Source of the DNA: Bryobacterales bacterium
GTDB taxonomy: Bacteria; Acidobacteriota; Terriglobia; Bryobacterales; Bryobacteraceae
Direction: 5' to 3'
Length of the DNA: 36,892 nt
Assembly: GCA_003170295.1 (NCBI GenBank)
Contig: PNAJ01000130.1
Location: forward strand, 1 to 36,892
Shown: positions 24,596 through 32,464 of the stretch, one piece after another
How positions within the stretch are numbered: the stretch's first letter is position 1
How the letters are laid out: every line of letters starts with the position of its first letter
Notes under the pieces: generated by a model
The model's input: the letters and a program-made list of their open reading frames with translations, nothing else
Told to the model about the DNA's origin: nothing
The model's database searches: none
Program-made: the position numbers and the translations under genes

Positions 24596-26131
24596 TTATT
24601 CTGCCAGTTTGAGGAGCTGGAAATCCGCCACCTGGTCGACTTTCCGATAACGGCGGTGGATAAACGACTCGATGCCGGGCATGCGCATACGGTTCGGATC
24701 GCTCCCGGGCCAGATGCGAAGGAACTCGGAATCGGGAATGTCCATGAAGACCATCCAGTGCGGAGGCTCGGTTTCGAGCTCCTCTAATGCAAGTTTGGCA
24801 TCGCTCTCGGGAAACATTCCCGGTTGCATGAACGAGTATCGAGTGGGATTACGGGTGAGCGTGAGGAAATAGAAGATGGGACGGTAGGGAAAAACGAACA
24901 GCGTGTCGGCGGGACGGATGTGGCCTTCCAACATCGCCATGGCGTGAAGGTCCGCCGCCGGTCCGTGGACCATGCCGAGTTCGGTGGCGCGGGATGGTTC
25001 CGCCCAACGCTGGCGCGCGGCGATTTCGATGCTGCAAACCGCTACCACCATGACCGGGATCACCAGAAACTTTCGAAAGCGGAACTTACCGATCAATGCC
25101 GCGGTAAGAACGTAAAACAGCGCGGCGACGTAGTTCAAATGGATGAGATCCCAGCGAGGATAGCTGGAGAGCAGGAGCGCGGCGCCGGTGGCGAGCAGAG
25201 TAACGATCTTGAGCGGAGGGCGTTTCCAGAGCCAGATGGAGGATATCAGGGGCAGCGTCGCGGGCAGTGTGATGAACACCAGCACGAACGCCGTGACAAC
25301 AGCTTCCGGCGTGGAGGTGCCCTGAAACAGGTGCGGGTAGCCTCCGGAGATCCATCCATAAAAGGTGTGATTGGCGATGGTGTAGTTCGAAGCTGTCCAT
25401 CCTAAGCCGCGAATCATGGGCATCAGCGCGCCACGGGAGGCCAGCCAGGATGCGCCGACGGCTGAGGCTAAGGCTACGCCCGATACGTATGCAGTGAGGA
25501 GGGACTGACCGGCTAAGGAGATCGCTCCCTGCGGTCGCGGCTCAGTTAGGCGGCGGATCAGCGTAGGTGCCAGCAGGCAGGCGGCGAGGGCGGATCCGGC
25601 GAGCGCTACGGTAGGGGTGCAGAAGACGGCTACGGTGGCGGCGATTCCCGCAGCGAAGCATGCGGCTTGTGAGCGGCGGGTTGGTTGGTCGAGGGCGAAA
25701 AAAACCAAAGTGGCGGCGAGGGTCATCCAGGCGCTGGAATCCCAGCGATGGTTTGCGAGCACTCCCTGCCAGAGCGTTTCAAACGACAGGAACGCTACTG
25801 CGGCCACGATGGCGGCGGCGCGGCCGGCCAGTTTCCATGTCAACCAGCAGACGCAGGAGGTCATCAGAGCGAGATCGAAAATTACCGGGATTCGCGCCGC
25901 CGCCAGAGTGAGGCCGAACATTCGGAAACTGGCGGCGATGAGAACAAAGCTGCCGGGGCCGGAGAAAGTGAAGAAGTCCTTGTAAGGCATCTGGCCGCCG
26001 AGGATGCGGCGCGCGGCATCCATGTAAATGCCCTCGTCGTTATCGCCGAGAAAGACCCGCGATGCGGCGATCCAGCCCAGGTAGAGCCACACAGACGCAA
26101 AAATAGCGAATGTGGTCGAGGTGCGCCTCAT
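24596..26131 (-). CDS. GT39/ArnT-like polytopic membrane glycosyltransferase
   Basis: A 511-residue membrane protein with about ten to twelve helices. The first periplasmic loop holds the GT-C signature DNDEGIYMDAARRI (about residue 30) with the acidic pair expected to bind the lipid-linked donor, followed by QMPYKDFFTFSGPGS. A C-terminal periplasmic portion follows the helices. Relatives transfer sugars from polyprenyl phosphates; donor and acceptor are unknown. A short interspersed repeat (25521-25543) lies inside the gene and encodes about seven residues between helices. It lies 27 bp after NDH-2 and 3 bp before DUF1080. Confidence 0.82.
   Translation of the reverse strand: MRRTSTTFAIFASVWLYLGWIAASRVFLGDNDEGIYMDAARRILGGQMPYKDFFTFSGPGSFVLIAASFRMFGLTLAAARIPVIFDLALMTSCVCWLTWKLAGRAAAIVAAVAFLSFETLWQGVLANHRWDSSAWMTLAATLVFFALDQPTRRSQAACFAAGIAATVAVFCTPTVALAGSALAACLLAPTLIRRLTEPRPQGAISLAGQSLLTAYVSGVALASAVGASWLASRGALMPMIRGLGWTASNYTIANHTFYGWISGGYPHLFQGTSTPEAVVTAFVLVFITLPATLPLISSIWLWKRPPLKIVTLLATGAALLLSSYPRWDLIHLNYVAALFYVLTAALIGKFRFRKFLVIPVMVVAVCSIEIAARQRWAEPSRATELGMVHGPAADLHAMAMLEGHIRPADTLFVFPYRPIFYFLTLTRNPTRYSFMQPGMFPESDAKLALEELETEPPHWMVFMDIPDSEFLRIWPGSDPNRMRMPGIESFIHRRYRKVDQVADFQLLKLAE
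25521..25543. repeat. Interspersed 23-bp repeat inside the GT39-like gene
   Basis: The minus strand reads gagccgcgaccgcagggagc and three more bases; this matches 28372-28394 at 21 of 23 positions. It lies in frame within the membrane protein gene and encodes EPRPQGAI in a loop between helices. The same core looks familiar as a scattered repeat of acidobacterial genomes (recollection, not checked). Confidence 0.55.
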
Positions 26132-26158
26132 GCTGTTCTATCGGATGTCCAGGCTCAA

Positions 26159-27433
26159 TTAGTTAGAGGGCGGCGGGTTTTCGGTACCCGTGATGAGGCG
26201 CGCGCCACGGTCGAAGGTCACGTATTGGAATCCCCAGCGGATGAAAACGATCAGGCGGCTGCGAAACTGGACTAAATACATGAGGTGGACGAACAGCCAC
26301 AACAGCCAGGCGATGGCGCCGTGAAAGCGCAGACGGCCGAAATCGGCGACTCCAGCGCGGCGTCCGATGACGGCGAGGCTTCCTTTATTGAAATAACGGA
26401 ACGGTTTGACGGGGCGATCGCTTAATCGACGGATGGTCGCGCGCGCAACGTAGCTTCCCTGCTGGATGGCAACGGGCGCGACGCCGGGGAGCGGTTTGCC
26501 GTTCTGCTCGACGTGCCCGAGATCGCCGATGACGAAAATTTCGGGGTGATTCGCGATGGTTAACTGGGGGTCGACGATCACGTGACCTTTGTTGTCCAGG
26601 GTGGCGCCGGCGCGGTTTGCCAGAACCTTCCCGAATGCCGACGGCGCAACGCCCGCGGCCCACAGCACGGTCCGGGCCTCAATGCGATCGGGTCCACTGG
26701 GGGTCTGCAGCGTGACGCCGTGCGCGTCGATGGAGGTGACCTGCACGCCATTGCGGGAACGCACTCCGAGCTTAATCAGAGACCGCTCCGCCTGGATAGA
26801 GAGGCTCTGCGGATACGTGGAGAGCACGTGCGGCGATGCATCGAGCAGGAAGATTCTCGACTCTTCAGGCCGAATGGAGCGGAAATCGTGGCGCAGAGTA
26901 TCGTGCGCGATTTCGGCGAGAGCGCCGGCAAGTTCGACGCCGGTGGGTCCGGCGCCGACGATCACAAAGGTCAGCCAGGCGCGGCGACGCTCGGGTTCGG
27001 GCTCGCGTTCGGCTTCTTCAAAAGCGAGGAGCAGATTATGGCGGATGGCGGTGGCGTCCTCGATGGTCTTGAGTCCGGGCGCGATTTTCCGCCATTCGTC
27101 ATGGCCGAAGAAATAGTTTTGTGCGCCGGTGGCGACGATCAGCGTGTCGTAGGGGAGTTCGCCATCGGCAAGAATGAGGCGGCGATTTTGCGCATCGAGA
27201 TCGACGGCATCGCCCAATAAGACGCGGGCATTTTTCTGGTCGCGGAGGACGGCGCGCAAGGGCTCGGCTATTTCGCCGGGGGACAGGGAGCCGGTGGCGA
27301 CCTGGTAAAGCAGGGGTTGGAACAAATGAAAATTGCGGCGATCGACGAGGGTTAGGTCGACGGGGGCGCGGCGCAAGGCTTTGGCTGCATAGAGGCCTCC
27401 GAAACCACCGCCGAGGATCACGACGCGATGCAT
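26159..27433 (-). CDS. ndh: Type II NADH dehydrogenase (NDH-2)
   Basis: A 424-residue FAD-dependent, non-proton-pumping NADH:quinone oxidoreductase. The FAD-binding Rossmann motif GGGFGGLYAAK is at 8-18, followed by FQPLLYQVATG, the NADH-binding VGAGPTGVELAGALAE near 168, WAAGV and the second FAD-site motif EIFVIGDLGHVE. A C-terminal hydrophobic/amphipathic stretch (AIAWLLWLFVHLMYLVQFRS) is the membrane anchor typical of NDH-2. It feeds electrons to the quinone pool. It is the first gene of a tight minus-strand unit (ndh, GT39-like, DUF1080, Usp). Confidence 0.92.
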   Translation of the reverse strand: MHRVVILGGGFGGLYAAKALRRAPVDLTLVDRRNFHLFQPLLYQVATGSLSPGEIAEPLRAVLRDQKNARVLLGDAVDLDAQNRRLILADGELPYDTLIVATGAQNYFFGHDEWRKIAPGLKTIEDATAIRHNLLLAFEEAEREPEPERRRAWLTFVIVGAGPTGVELAGALAEIAHDTLRHDFRSIRPEESRIFLLDASPHVLSTYPQSLSIQAERSLIKLGVRSRNGVQVTSIDAHGVTLQTPSGPDRIEARTVLWAAGVAPSAFGKVLANRAGATLDNKGHVIVDPQLTIANHPEIFVIGDLGHVEQNGKPLPGVAPVAIQQGSYVARATIRRLSDRPVKPFRYFNKGSLAVIGRRAGVADFGRLRFHGAIAWLLWLFVHLMYLVQFRSRLIVFIRWGFQYVTFDRGARLITGTENPPPSN

Positions 27434-27456
27434 TTGTTAAGTTTGATGCTACATCC

Positions 27457-27486
27457 TTGAAAGACGATACGCTTGCGACGTAGAAT
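27457..27486 (+). promoter_or_regulatory. Sigma-70-like promoter
   Basis: ttgaaa at 27457-27462 and tagaat at 27481-27486, separated by 18 bp, end 39 bp upstream of the ATG at 27526. Spacing and distance fit a housekeeping promoter for the plus-strand gene that follows. Confidence 0.45.
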
Positions 27487-27525
27487 GCACTAAATCATAT
27501 CTAGTATTTCGGGAGGAGGTTGAAA

Positions 27526-28320
27526 ATGAGACGAATTTTCCCGATTTTGTTATCAATGACGGGCTGTTTGCTGCTGTTTTCGCAAAAACCGGGCTCGCCG
27601 GCCGATTTGCAGGAATCGATCAAGAAGCTGGTTCCCGTCAGCGCCGCGCCGCCCACGGTGGCCAAGGAGATTGTCGCCGCGCAAAAGGAAGTACTGAAGC
27701 AGCAGGATGTCGTCCTCAAGGCGACAGCGGTGGCGAGCACCAATCCCTCTACGGCGCCAGCGGTCCAGCAGGCGCAGGCCCAGTTGGAGGCGAGTCAAAA
27801 AGCCGCGGCGCAGCTCGCGAAACAGGCGGCGCCACCCGGCTCTGCGGCGCCCACGGCCACGCGAGAAGAAAGCGCGCACTTGATTCAACTCGTCCGGGAG
27901 TTCAATCAGCAGATGACGCAAATGGCGCAGTCGGCATCGAGCTGGGAGTTGGCGCTCCTCGTGACGGCGATCGGGCTGGCGTTCGGCAGCACCGTGTTTT
28001 CGATCTTCAGTTGGAACAAAGCCTCCGCGGTTCTATCGGCGATGGTGGTGGTGTCCGGCGGCATACCGAAGCTGATTCCGGTCCATGAACGAGCCGTATA
28101 CTACCGGACGCTGAAAAACCAAAGCTACTCGCTGCTGCAGAACTTGAGTATCCCGTTTGAGCTGACGGTGGCGGAATGCGACGACGGGGGAAGGAAGCTG
28201 CAAGTGCTGGACGATTACATGGCGACCAAATATCCGGAGACCACCGACGTCGATTCGACTACGGAGGAATTGTTTAAAGATCTGAATGCGGCTAAGACGT
28301 CGGTGGCGGAGGCGCATTAG
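27526..28320 (+). CDS. Unknown exported/membrane protein with Ala/Gln-rich helix
   Basis: A 264-residue protein from the ATG at 27526, with a strong ggaggagg just upstream. A signal or anchor helix comes first (MRRIFPILLSMTGCLLLFSQ; the Cys suggests a possible lipoprotein, but the lipobox is imperfect). Then a long Ala/Gln/Lys-rich region (about residues 40-105) is probably helical. A membrane helix follows at about 145-170 (WELALLVTAIGLAFGSTVFS), and then a compact C-terminal domain (RAVYYRTLKNQSYSLLQNL, FELTVAECDDGGRKLQVLDD). No family recognised. It stands alone after its own promoter. Confidence 0.75.
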   Translation: MRRIFPILLSMTGCLLLFSQKPGSPADLQESIKKLVPVSAAPPTVAKEIVAAQKEVLKQQDVVLKATAVASTNPSTAPAVQQAQAQLEASQKAAAQLAKQAAPPGSAAPTATREESAHLIQLVREFNQQMTQMAQSASSWELALLVTAIGLAFGSTVFSIFSWNKASAVLSAMVVVSGGIPKLIPVHERAVYYRTLKNQSYSLLQNLSIPFELTVAECDDGGRKLQVLDDYMATKYPETTDVDSTTEELFKDLNAAKTSVAEAH

Positions 28321-28371
28321 CGCGGCAGTTCTTCACAGCGCAGAGAGGCGGGTTGCCGCGTCCGGCAGTCA

Positions 28372-28394
28372 GAGCCGTGACCGCAGGGAGCGGT
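28372..28394. repeat. Interspersed 23-bp repeat (second copy)
   Basis: Reads gagccgtgaccgcagggagc plus three bases, matching the copy inside the GT39-like gene at 21 of 23 positions. It lies between two convergent genes. Just before it, cgcggca / tgccgcg arms (28321-28360 region) could form a terminator for the gene ending at 28320. Confidence 0.55.
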
Positions 28395-28400
28395 GTTCGA

Positions 28401-28583
28401 TTATCCGATCTTCCGCTCAGCCCCATCTCCGTCATCCTCCTCCAGCACGCACTCAACTCTTGGTTGATTCTCGAAGCTCATTGCATTCTCGATTTCCTCG
28501 GGAGTCATCGCAACACCCGCCAGCGCCCCAAATATCATTGCAAAAGCCAATATGCCTGTACGAAGACGCGATCCTGCACTCAT
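28401..28583 (-). CDS. Small (60 aa) exported or membrane-anchored protein
   Basis: The ATG at 28583 has an aggagg 6 nt upstream, the best evidence that this is real. The protein begins MSAGSRLRTGILAFAMIFGA with a hydrophobic helix to about residue 28. A short conserved-looking acidic tail follows (TPEEIENAMSFENQPRVECV, then EEDDGDG). I recall similar short proteins with a 'MTPEEIE' segment after a helix from acidobacterial genomes, but cannot name a family. It follows the 74-residue membrane ORF by 41 bp on the same strand, suggesting a two-gene unit. Confidence 0.6.
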   Translation of the reverse strand: MSAGSRLRTGILAFAMIFGALAGVAMTPEEIENAMSFENQPRVECVLEEDDGDGAERKIG

Positions 28584-28624
28584 AGCTGCCTCCTGACAAA
28601 AAATTGATTGGAAAAACGGAGGAA

Positions 28625-28849
28625 CTACGAAACCACGGGCGGAGCGCGTGCAGGCAGCAGGGGAGAAAAACCACACAGGGCAGGTTGTCGCTTACTGTCC
28701 ACCAAGGCGGCAACAGTAATCGCCAACGAAAACACGGAGCAGAGTGGAAGAACGAACGCCCAGAGCAGCAGCGATGCGGCCGGCGTCAGCGCGGCCAGGC
28801 ACAGCACCGCCAGACACAATAGAGCGACGCAACTCCGCGAGGACGTCAC
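28625..28849 (-). CDS. Small (74 aa) two-helix membrane protein
   Basis: A frame from a GTG at 28849 gives two hydrophobic segments (SCVALLCLAVLCLAALTPAA and LLWAFVLPLCSVFSLAITVA) and a Pro-rich end (CGFSPLLPARAPPVVS). An upstream TTG at 28882 would overlap the divergent YihY start, so the GTG is preferred. No family recognised. The order with the 60-residue protein and the shared strand suggest they are expressed together. The shortness leaves room for a chance frame. Confidence 0.45.
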   Translation of the reverse strand: MTSSRSCVALLCLAVLCLAALTPAASLLLWAFVLPLCSVFSLAITVAALVDSKRQPALCGFSPLLPARAPPVVS

Positions 28850-28871
28850 AATTCCATCATACTCTAGGTGA

Positions 28872-29759
28872 GTGATCGTCAACGCTCCAAGGTTCTATCT
28901 GATTGAAGCGGGCAAGTTCTCGCGGTTCCTGGGAGTGCTGCGGGCAGCCCTGGTTGCAACGATCCAAGACAATTCCCTGAGCATCGCCAAAGGGGCGGCG
29001 TACTCGTCCCTGCTGTCGTTTTTTCCGGTGCTGACCACGTTGGCCGCGGTATTGGTCCAGGCGAATGCGACGGATGTCGCGCGTACCATTGCGACTTTCT
29101 TATATGAAGTAGTTCCTCCCGGTACCGAGGACGTCGTGGTGACGCTGTTCGTCGTTCACGGCGAGCGTCCGAGATATGTGCTCATCGGCGCGGTCATTCT
29201 GTCCCTGTGGGCCGCCTCCGGCGCCATCATGAGCATGATTGAAGGATTCCGTTCCATCTATCGCATTCCCTCCGGCCGCTCGTTCTTGCAAGAACGCCTT
29301 ATGGCGATTTTTCTGGTGCTAATCTCCACGCTTCCCGTGGTCGGGGCGTCGGCGCTAATCGTATTCGGCTCCAAAGCGGAAACCTTCCTGTTGCACCGTC
29401 TAGGCTTCGTGGTGCAGGATGCCGAAATTCGCGGATGGCTGGAGCTGCTCAGTAAAGCTCTCCGCTTCGGCCTTGCCTTCGCGTCATTCGTGTTGGTAAC
29501 GGTGCTGTTGTACTATCTCGGGCCAAATCGGAAACAAACCTTCGCCAACGTTTTTCCCGGCGCCGTTCTGGCCACCGTATTGTGGTTGATCTCGACTTTG
29601 GTCTTCGGCTGGTATGTCAGCCATGTCGCCAATTACAACGTGCTCTATGGCAGCGTCGGCGCGGGTCTGGCATTGCTGGTCTGGATGTACGTGTGGTCTG
29701 TGATTACTCTGATCGGCTGCGAATATAACGCGGCAAGGGAGAGACTCGCCTCCGCGTAA
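28872..29759 (+). CDS. YihY/BrkB-family inner-membrane protein
   Basis: A 295-residue polytopic membrane protein from a GTG at 28872. Family motifs are AKGAAYSSLLSFFPVLTTLA (about 38-57), GAVILSLWAASGAIMSMIEG, FRSIYRIPSGRSFLQERL, LYYLGPNRKQTFANVFPGAV and the end ASVGAGLALLVWMYVWSVI-like segment (YGSVGAGLALLVWMYVWSV), with six helices. Once called RNase BN in error, the family is thought to be a transporter or envelope protein of unknown substrate. The divergent small ORF begins 23 bp upstream. The gene at 29780 follows on the same strand. Confidence 0.92.
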   Translation: MIVNAPRFYLIEAGKFSRFLGVLRAALVATIQDNSLSIAKGAAYSSLLSFFPVLTTLAAVLVQANATDVARTIATFLYEVVPPGTEDVVVTLFVVHGERPRYVLIGAVILSLWAASGAIMSMIEGFRSIYRIPSGRSFLQERLMAIFLVLISTLPVVGASALIVFGSKAETFLLHRLGFVVQDAEIRGWLELLSKALRFGLAFASFVLVTVLLYYLGPNRKQTFANVFPGAVLATVLWLISTLVFGWYVSHVANYNVLYGSVGAGLALLVWMYVWSVITLIGCEYNAARERLASA

Positions 29760-29779
29760 CCGATAAGGTTAGCGTGAGA

Positions 29780-30175
29780 ATGATCTGTTTGGTGCTGGCT
29801 CTGCTCCTGCCGGCACTCCACGCTGAGGACCTTCGTGTCCGCCATGAACACGTTTGGATTCGTAGAGTTACGCTTGCAACCGGATGCGCCGCGAGCATCG
29901 CTTTCGACTCCTGGAGCACCCACCGCGTCGCCGCCGCCGGAGGCGTGGAGCAAAACGGACTGCTCTCGAACTCCCAAGGCGCTCCGCAATGGGGACGCAT
30001 TATCGGGATGAAGGCCGGTTTCTGCGGCGCTTCGCTGCTGATGCAGGAAACGCACCTATTCGGAGCATCGGACTGGACCTGGACCGGTCTAAACGCCGCT
30101 ACGACGGGGATTTACACCTGGGTTGGCTTCCACAATCTCAAATTGGCCAACGATCTCAAAAAAACGACTCCTTAA
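29780..30175 (+). CDS. Exported protein of unknown function
   Basis: A 131-residue protein from the ATG at 29780, with a signal peptide (MICLVLALLLPALHAED). The rest contains two moderately hydrophobic stretches (VTLATGCAASIAFDSW and AATTGIYTWVGFHNL) with conserved-looking aromatic residues, consistent with a small membrane-associated exported protein. No family recognised. It lies 20 bp after YihY and 64 bp before the adaptor operon, so it could belong to either. A GTG two codons earlier (29774) is an alternative start. Confidence 0.65.
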   Translation: MICLVLALLLPALHAEDLRVRHEHVWIRRVTLATGCAASIAFDSWSTHRVAAAGGVEQNGLLSNSQGAPQWGRIIGMKAGFCGASLLMQETHLFGASDWTWTGLNAATTGIYTWVGFHNLKLANDLKKTTP

Positions 30176-30239
30176 ACGACCTTAAATCGTCGATTTGCAC
30201 AACACTTTTGCCCTTAGCGGCGTCTAATGTGGTATTAAA

Positions 30240-31196
30240 ATGCTGCGCACGGTAGTTTTGTGTCTTCTGTTGGGGGCCATCGCCCCGGGGGAAGACCTCC
30301 ACATCCGCTCCACCGGGACCATCCGCGCCGTCCATGTTTTCAATGTCCAGGTGCCCACCATCCGGGGAACGAACGTCAGATTGACACTGACCAAGATTAT
30401 CGCCAATGGAACCATGGTCCAGGAGGGAGACATCGTCGCCGAATTCGACCGCACGCAACAATATGATGACGCACGGGACGCGAAGGCTAAGGCGGACGAT
30501 CTGGGGCATCAACTGGAACAGCAGAGGGCGCAATATCGGAGTGACGCGGCGAAGCGGGGCTCCGATTTAAAGACCGCGGCGGCCTTGCTCGCGAAAGCCG
30601 AGATCGAGTTGCGCAAAGGCGAAGTGCTCAGCGAGATCGATCGGTTAAAAAACGAGGCGATTGTCGAAAGCGCGCGGGCGCGTGTCGAAAGCCTGAAGAA
30701 ATCCACGCATTTTCACGATCTGGATGAAGCGGCGGGGCTGCGGATCCTTGAACTGCAGCGGAACCGCCAGGAAATGATGCTGGAGCGAGCGAAAAGCAAC
30801 ACCGAGAAACTGACGGTGCGCGCGCCGCTGTCGGGGATGGCGGCGCTCGAGAACGTTTGGCGCAATGGATCGATGGGACCGTTTCAGGAAGGCGACCAGG
30901 CATGGCCGGGACAGGCGATGGTGAAACTGTTCGATCCTACAGACATGCTGGTGATTACGATGATCAATGAGCCGGATGGCGCGGTTCTGGCGCGTGGCGG
31001 AGCGCGCGCGAAAATTCGGCTGGACGCGTATCCGGGCGCGGTGTTCGACGCCCATTTTGAATCGGCAAGTCCGGTGGCGTCCGGAGGCCTCGACAGTCCC
31101 ATCAAGTATTTCTCCGCTCGCTTTCGCATCGACCAGCGCGATCCGAGGCTGCTGCCGGATTTATCGGCGGCGGTCGAGATCGAGGCGGCTAAATGA
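30240..31196 (+). CDS. HlyD-type periplasmic adaptor, short form (adaptor 1)
   Basis: A 318-residue protein with an N-terminal signal (MLRTVVLCLLLGAIAPGEDL). A half-lipoyl segment follows (TKIIANGTMVQEGDIVAEFD), then a long coiled coil (about residues 80-180, rich in Lys/Glu/Ala), the second half-lipoyl strand (LTVRAPLSGMAALENV) and a beta-barrel segment (KIRLDAYPGAVFDAHFES). It lacks the membrane-proximal domain that the other two adaptors have. It should bridge an inner-membrane transporter and an outer-membrane channel. It overlaps the next gene by 4 bp (ATGA). Confidence 0.85.
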   Translation: MLRTVVLCLLLGAIAPGEDLHIRSTGTIRAVHVFNVQVPTIRGTNVRLTLTKIIANGTMVQEGDIVAEFDRTQQYDDARDAKAKADDLGHQLEQQRAQYRSDAAKRGSDLKTAAALLAKAEIELRKGEVLSEIDRLKNEAIVESARARVESLKKSTHFHDLDEAAGLRILELQRNRQEMMLERAKSNTEKLTVRAPLSGMAALENVWRNGSMGPFQEGDQAWPGQAMVKLFDPTDMLVITMINEPDGAVLARGGARAKIRLDAYPGAVFDAHFESASPVASGGLDSPIKYFSARFRIDQRDPRLLPDLSAAVEIEAAK

Positions 31197-32455
31197 AACG
31201 TCTGCGGCGATGGATCACATGGATCTTGATTCTGGTTGGATTGCCCGCTGCCGGCGTATGGTTGTGGCGAGCGCGGCAGGTACAAGCGAAGGCCGATTTG
31301 CCGGTCGCTTCGGCGCGCAAGGGCGAATTTCAGGTGATCGTTCGATGCCGCGGAGAACTGGTCTCCACACGCAGCGTGCAGTTAGTGGCACCGAAGAACG
31401 TGCCGGGATTGACGATCGCCTGGCAGGCTCCCCCCAACAGTGAAGTGAAGGAGGGCGACATCATCATCCGGTTCGATTCGAGCCTGGCGAAACAGCAGTT
31501 GCTCGAAAAACAGGCGATGCTGAAACAGGCGCAGGCGACGCTCGACCAAGCCATTGCGCAGGCGCGCATCACAGGGGAGCAGGATCACCTGGATCTGGCA
31601 TCGGCACATGTCGATTTGGAGAAAGCCAAGCTTGAGGTCTCCAAGCAGGAAATCGTCAGCAAGCTGCAAGGCGAAGAGAGCAGGATCGACATGGGGCTAT
31701 CCGAGGAGAAGCTTAAGGTGCAGGAGGCGACCAACAATCTGCATCAAACATCGGACACCCAGAAAATGGGATCGCTCACCCGGCAGCGCGACAAAGCGCA
31801 GGAAGAGATCGACGTCACCAACGAGCGTTTGTCGCACATGGAAATGCACGCGCCCTCGAATGGAGTGGTCGTGTACCTCAACAACAACTCGCAGGGTTGG
31901 ATCAACGCGAAGCCGTTCAAAGTAGGCGATAGCGTGTGGCCGGGCAGCGTGGTGGCGGAGATTCCGGATCTTTCCACCCTGCAAATGAAGGCCAAGCTCG
32001 AAGAAATCGACCGGGGGAGGATTGCGGTAGATCAGGACGCGCGCATCTTGGTCGATCCTTTTCCCGAAAAGCCGTTCCCGGGAAAAGTGACTGCAATTTC
32101 CCCTCTGGTGGAGCAGGGATTCGACTGGCCGCCGACAAGAAATTTTCGTGCGTTCGCGCGCTTCATCGATCGGGATAACAGGCTGCGGCCGGGGATGAAC
32201 TCGCAGGTCGACATCGTGGTGGAGAGGATTCCAAGCGCCATCAGCGTGCCGGCAAGTGCGGTGTTCAACAGACAGGGCCGGCCGGCGGTTTATGTCGCGG
32301 AGAAGAACGCCTGGCTGCCTCACGAAGTGGAGATTCTGGCTCGCAATCCCGACGAGGTGGCAATCAAGGGGATCAGCGAGGGGACCAAGGTCGCGTTAGT
32401 CGAGCCCGATGCCGCAGGGGCGAGTAGCCAGCAGCCAGCAGCCGGTAGCCGGTAG
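31193..32455 (+). CDS. HlyD-type periplasmic adaptor (adaptor 2)
   Basis: A 420-residue adaptor anchored by an N-terminal helix (WITWILILVGLPAAGVWLW). It has a lipoyl half (PPNSEVKEGDIIIRFDSSLA), a coiled coil (about residues 95-205), the second lipoyl half (MEMHAPSNGVVVYLNN), a barrel domain (DARILVDPFPEKPFPGKVTA) and a membrane-proximal domain (ISVPASAVFNRQGRPAVYVA). The last dozen residues (ASSQQPAAGSR) come from a heptanucleotide repeat that also contains the stop codon. The ATG overlaps the stop of adaptor 1, so translation is coupled. Confidence 0.9.
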   Translation: MKRLRRWITWILILVGLPAAGVWLWRARQVQAKADLPVASARKGEFQVIVRCRGELVSTRSVQLVAPKNVPGLTIAWQAPPNSEVKEGDIIIRFDSSLAKQQLLEKQAMLKQAQATLDQAIAQARITGEQDHLDLASAHVDLEKAKLEVSKQEIVSKLQGEESRIDMGLSEEKLKVQEATNNLHQTSDTQKMGSLTRQRDKAQEEIDVTNERLSHMEMHAPSNGVVVYLNNNSQGWINAKPFKVGDSVWPGSVVAEIPDLSTLQMKAKLEEIDRGRIAVDQDARILVDPFPEKPFPGKVTAISPLVEQGFDWPPTRNFRAFARFIDRDNRLRPGMNSQVDIVVERIPSAISVPASAVFNRQGRPAVYVAEKNAWLPHEVEILARNPDEVAIKGISEGTKVALVEPDAAGASSQQPAAGSR

Positions 32456-32458
32456 CCA
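32424..32458. repeat. Heptanucleotide repeat (gtagcca-type)x5 at an adaptor 3' end
   Basis: Five 7-bp units (gtagcca, gcagcca, gcagccg, gtagccg, gtagcca) span the last codons of adaptor 2; the TAG stop at 32453-32455 lies in the fifth unit. The next gene starts 7 bp later, so copy-number change would alter both the tail and the intergenic spacing. It parallels the (ggagtca)x4 repeat at the MATE 3' end. Confidence 0.8.
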
Positions 32459-32464
32459 GAAGAA

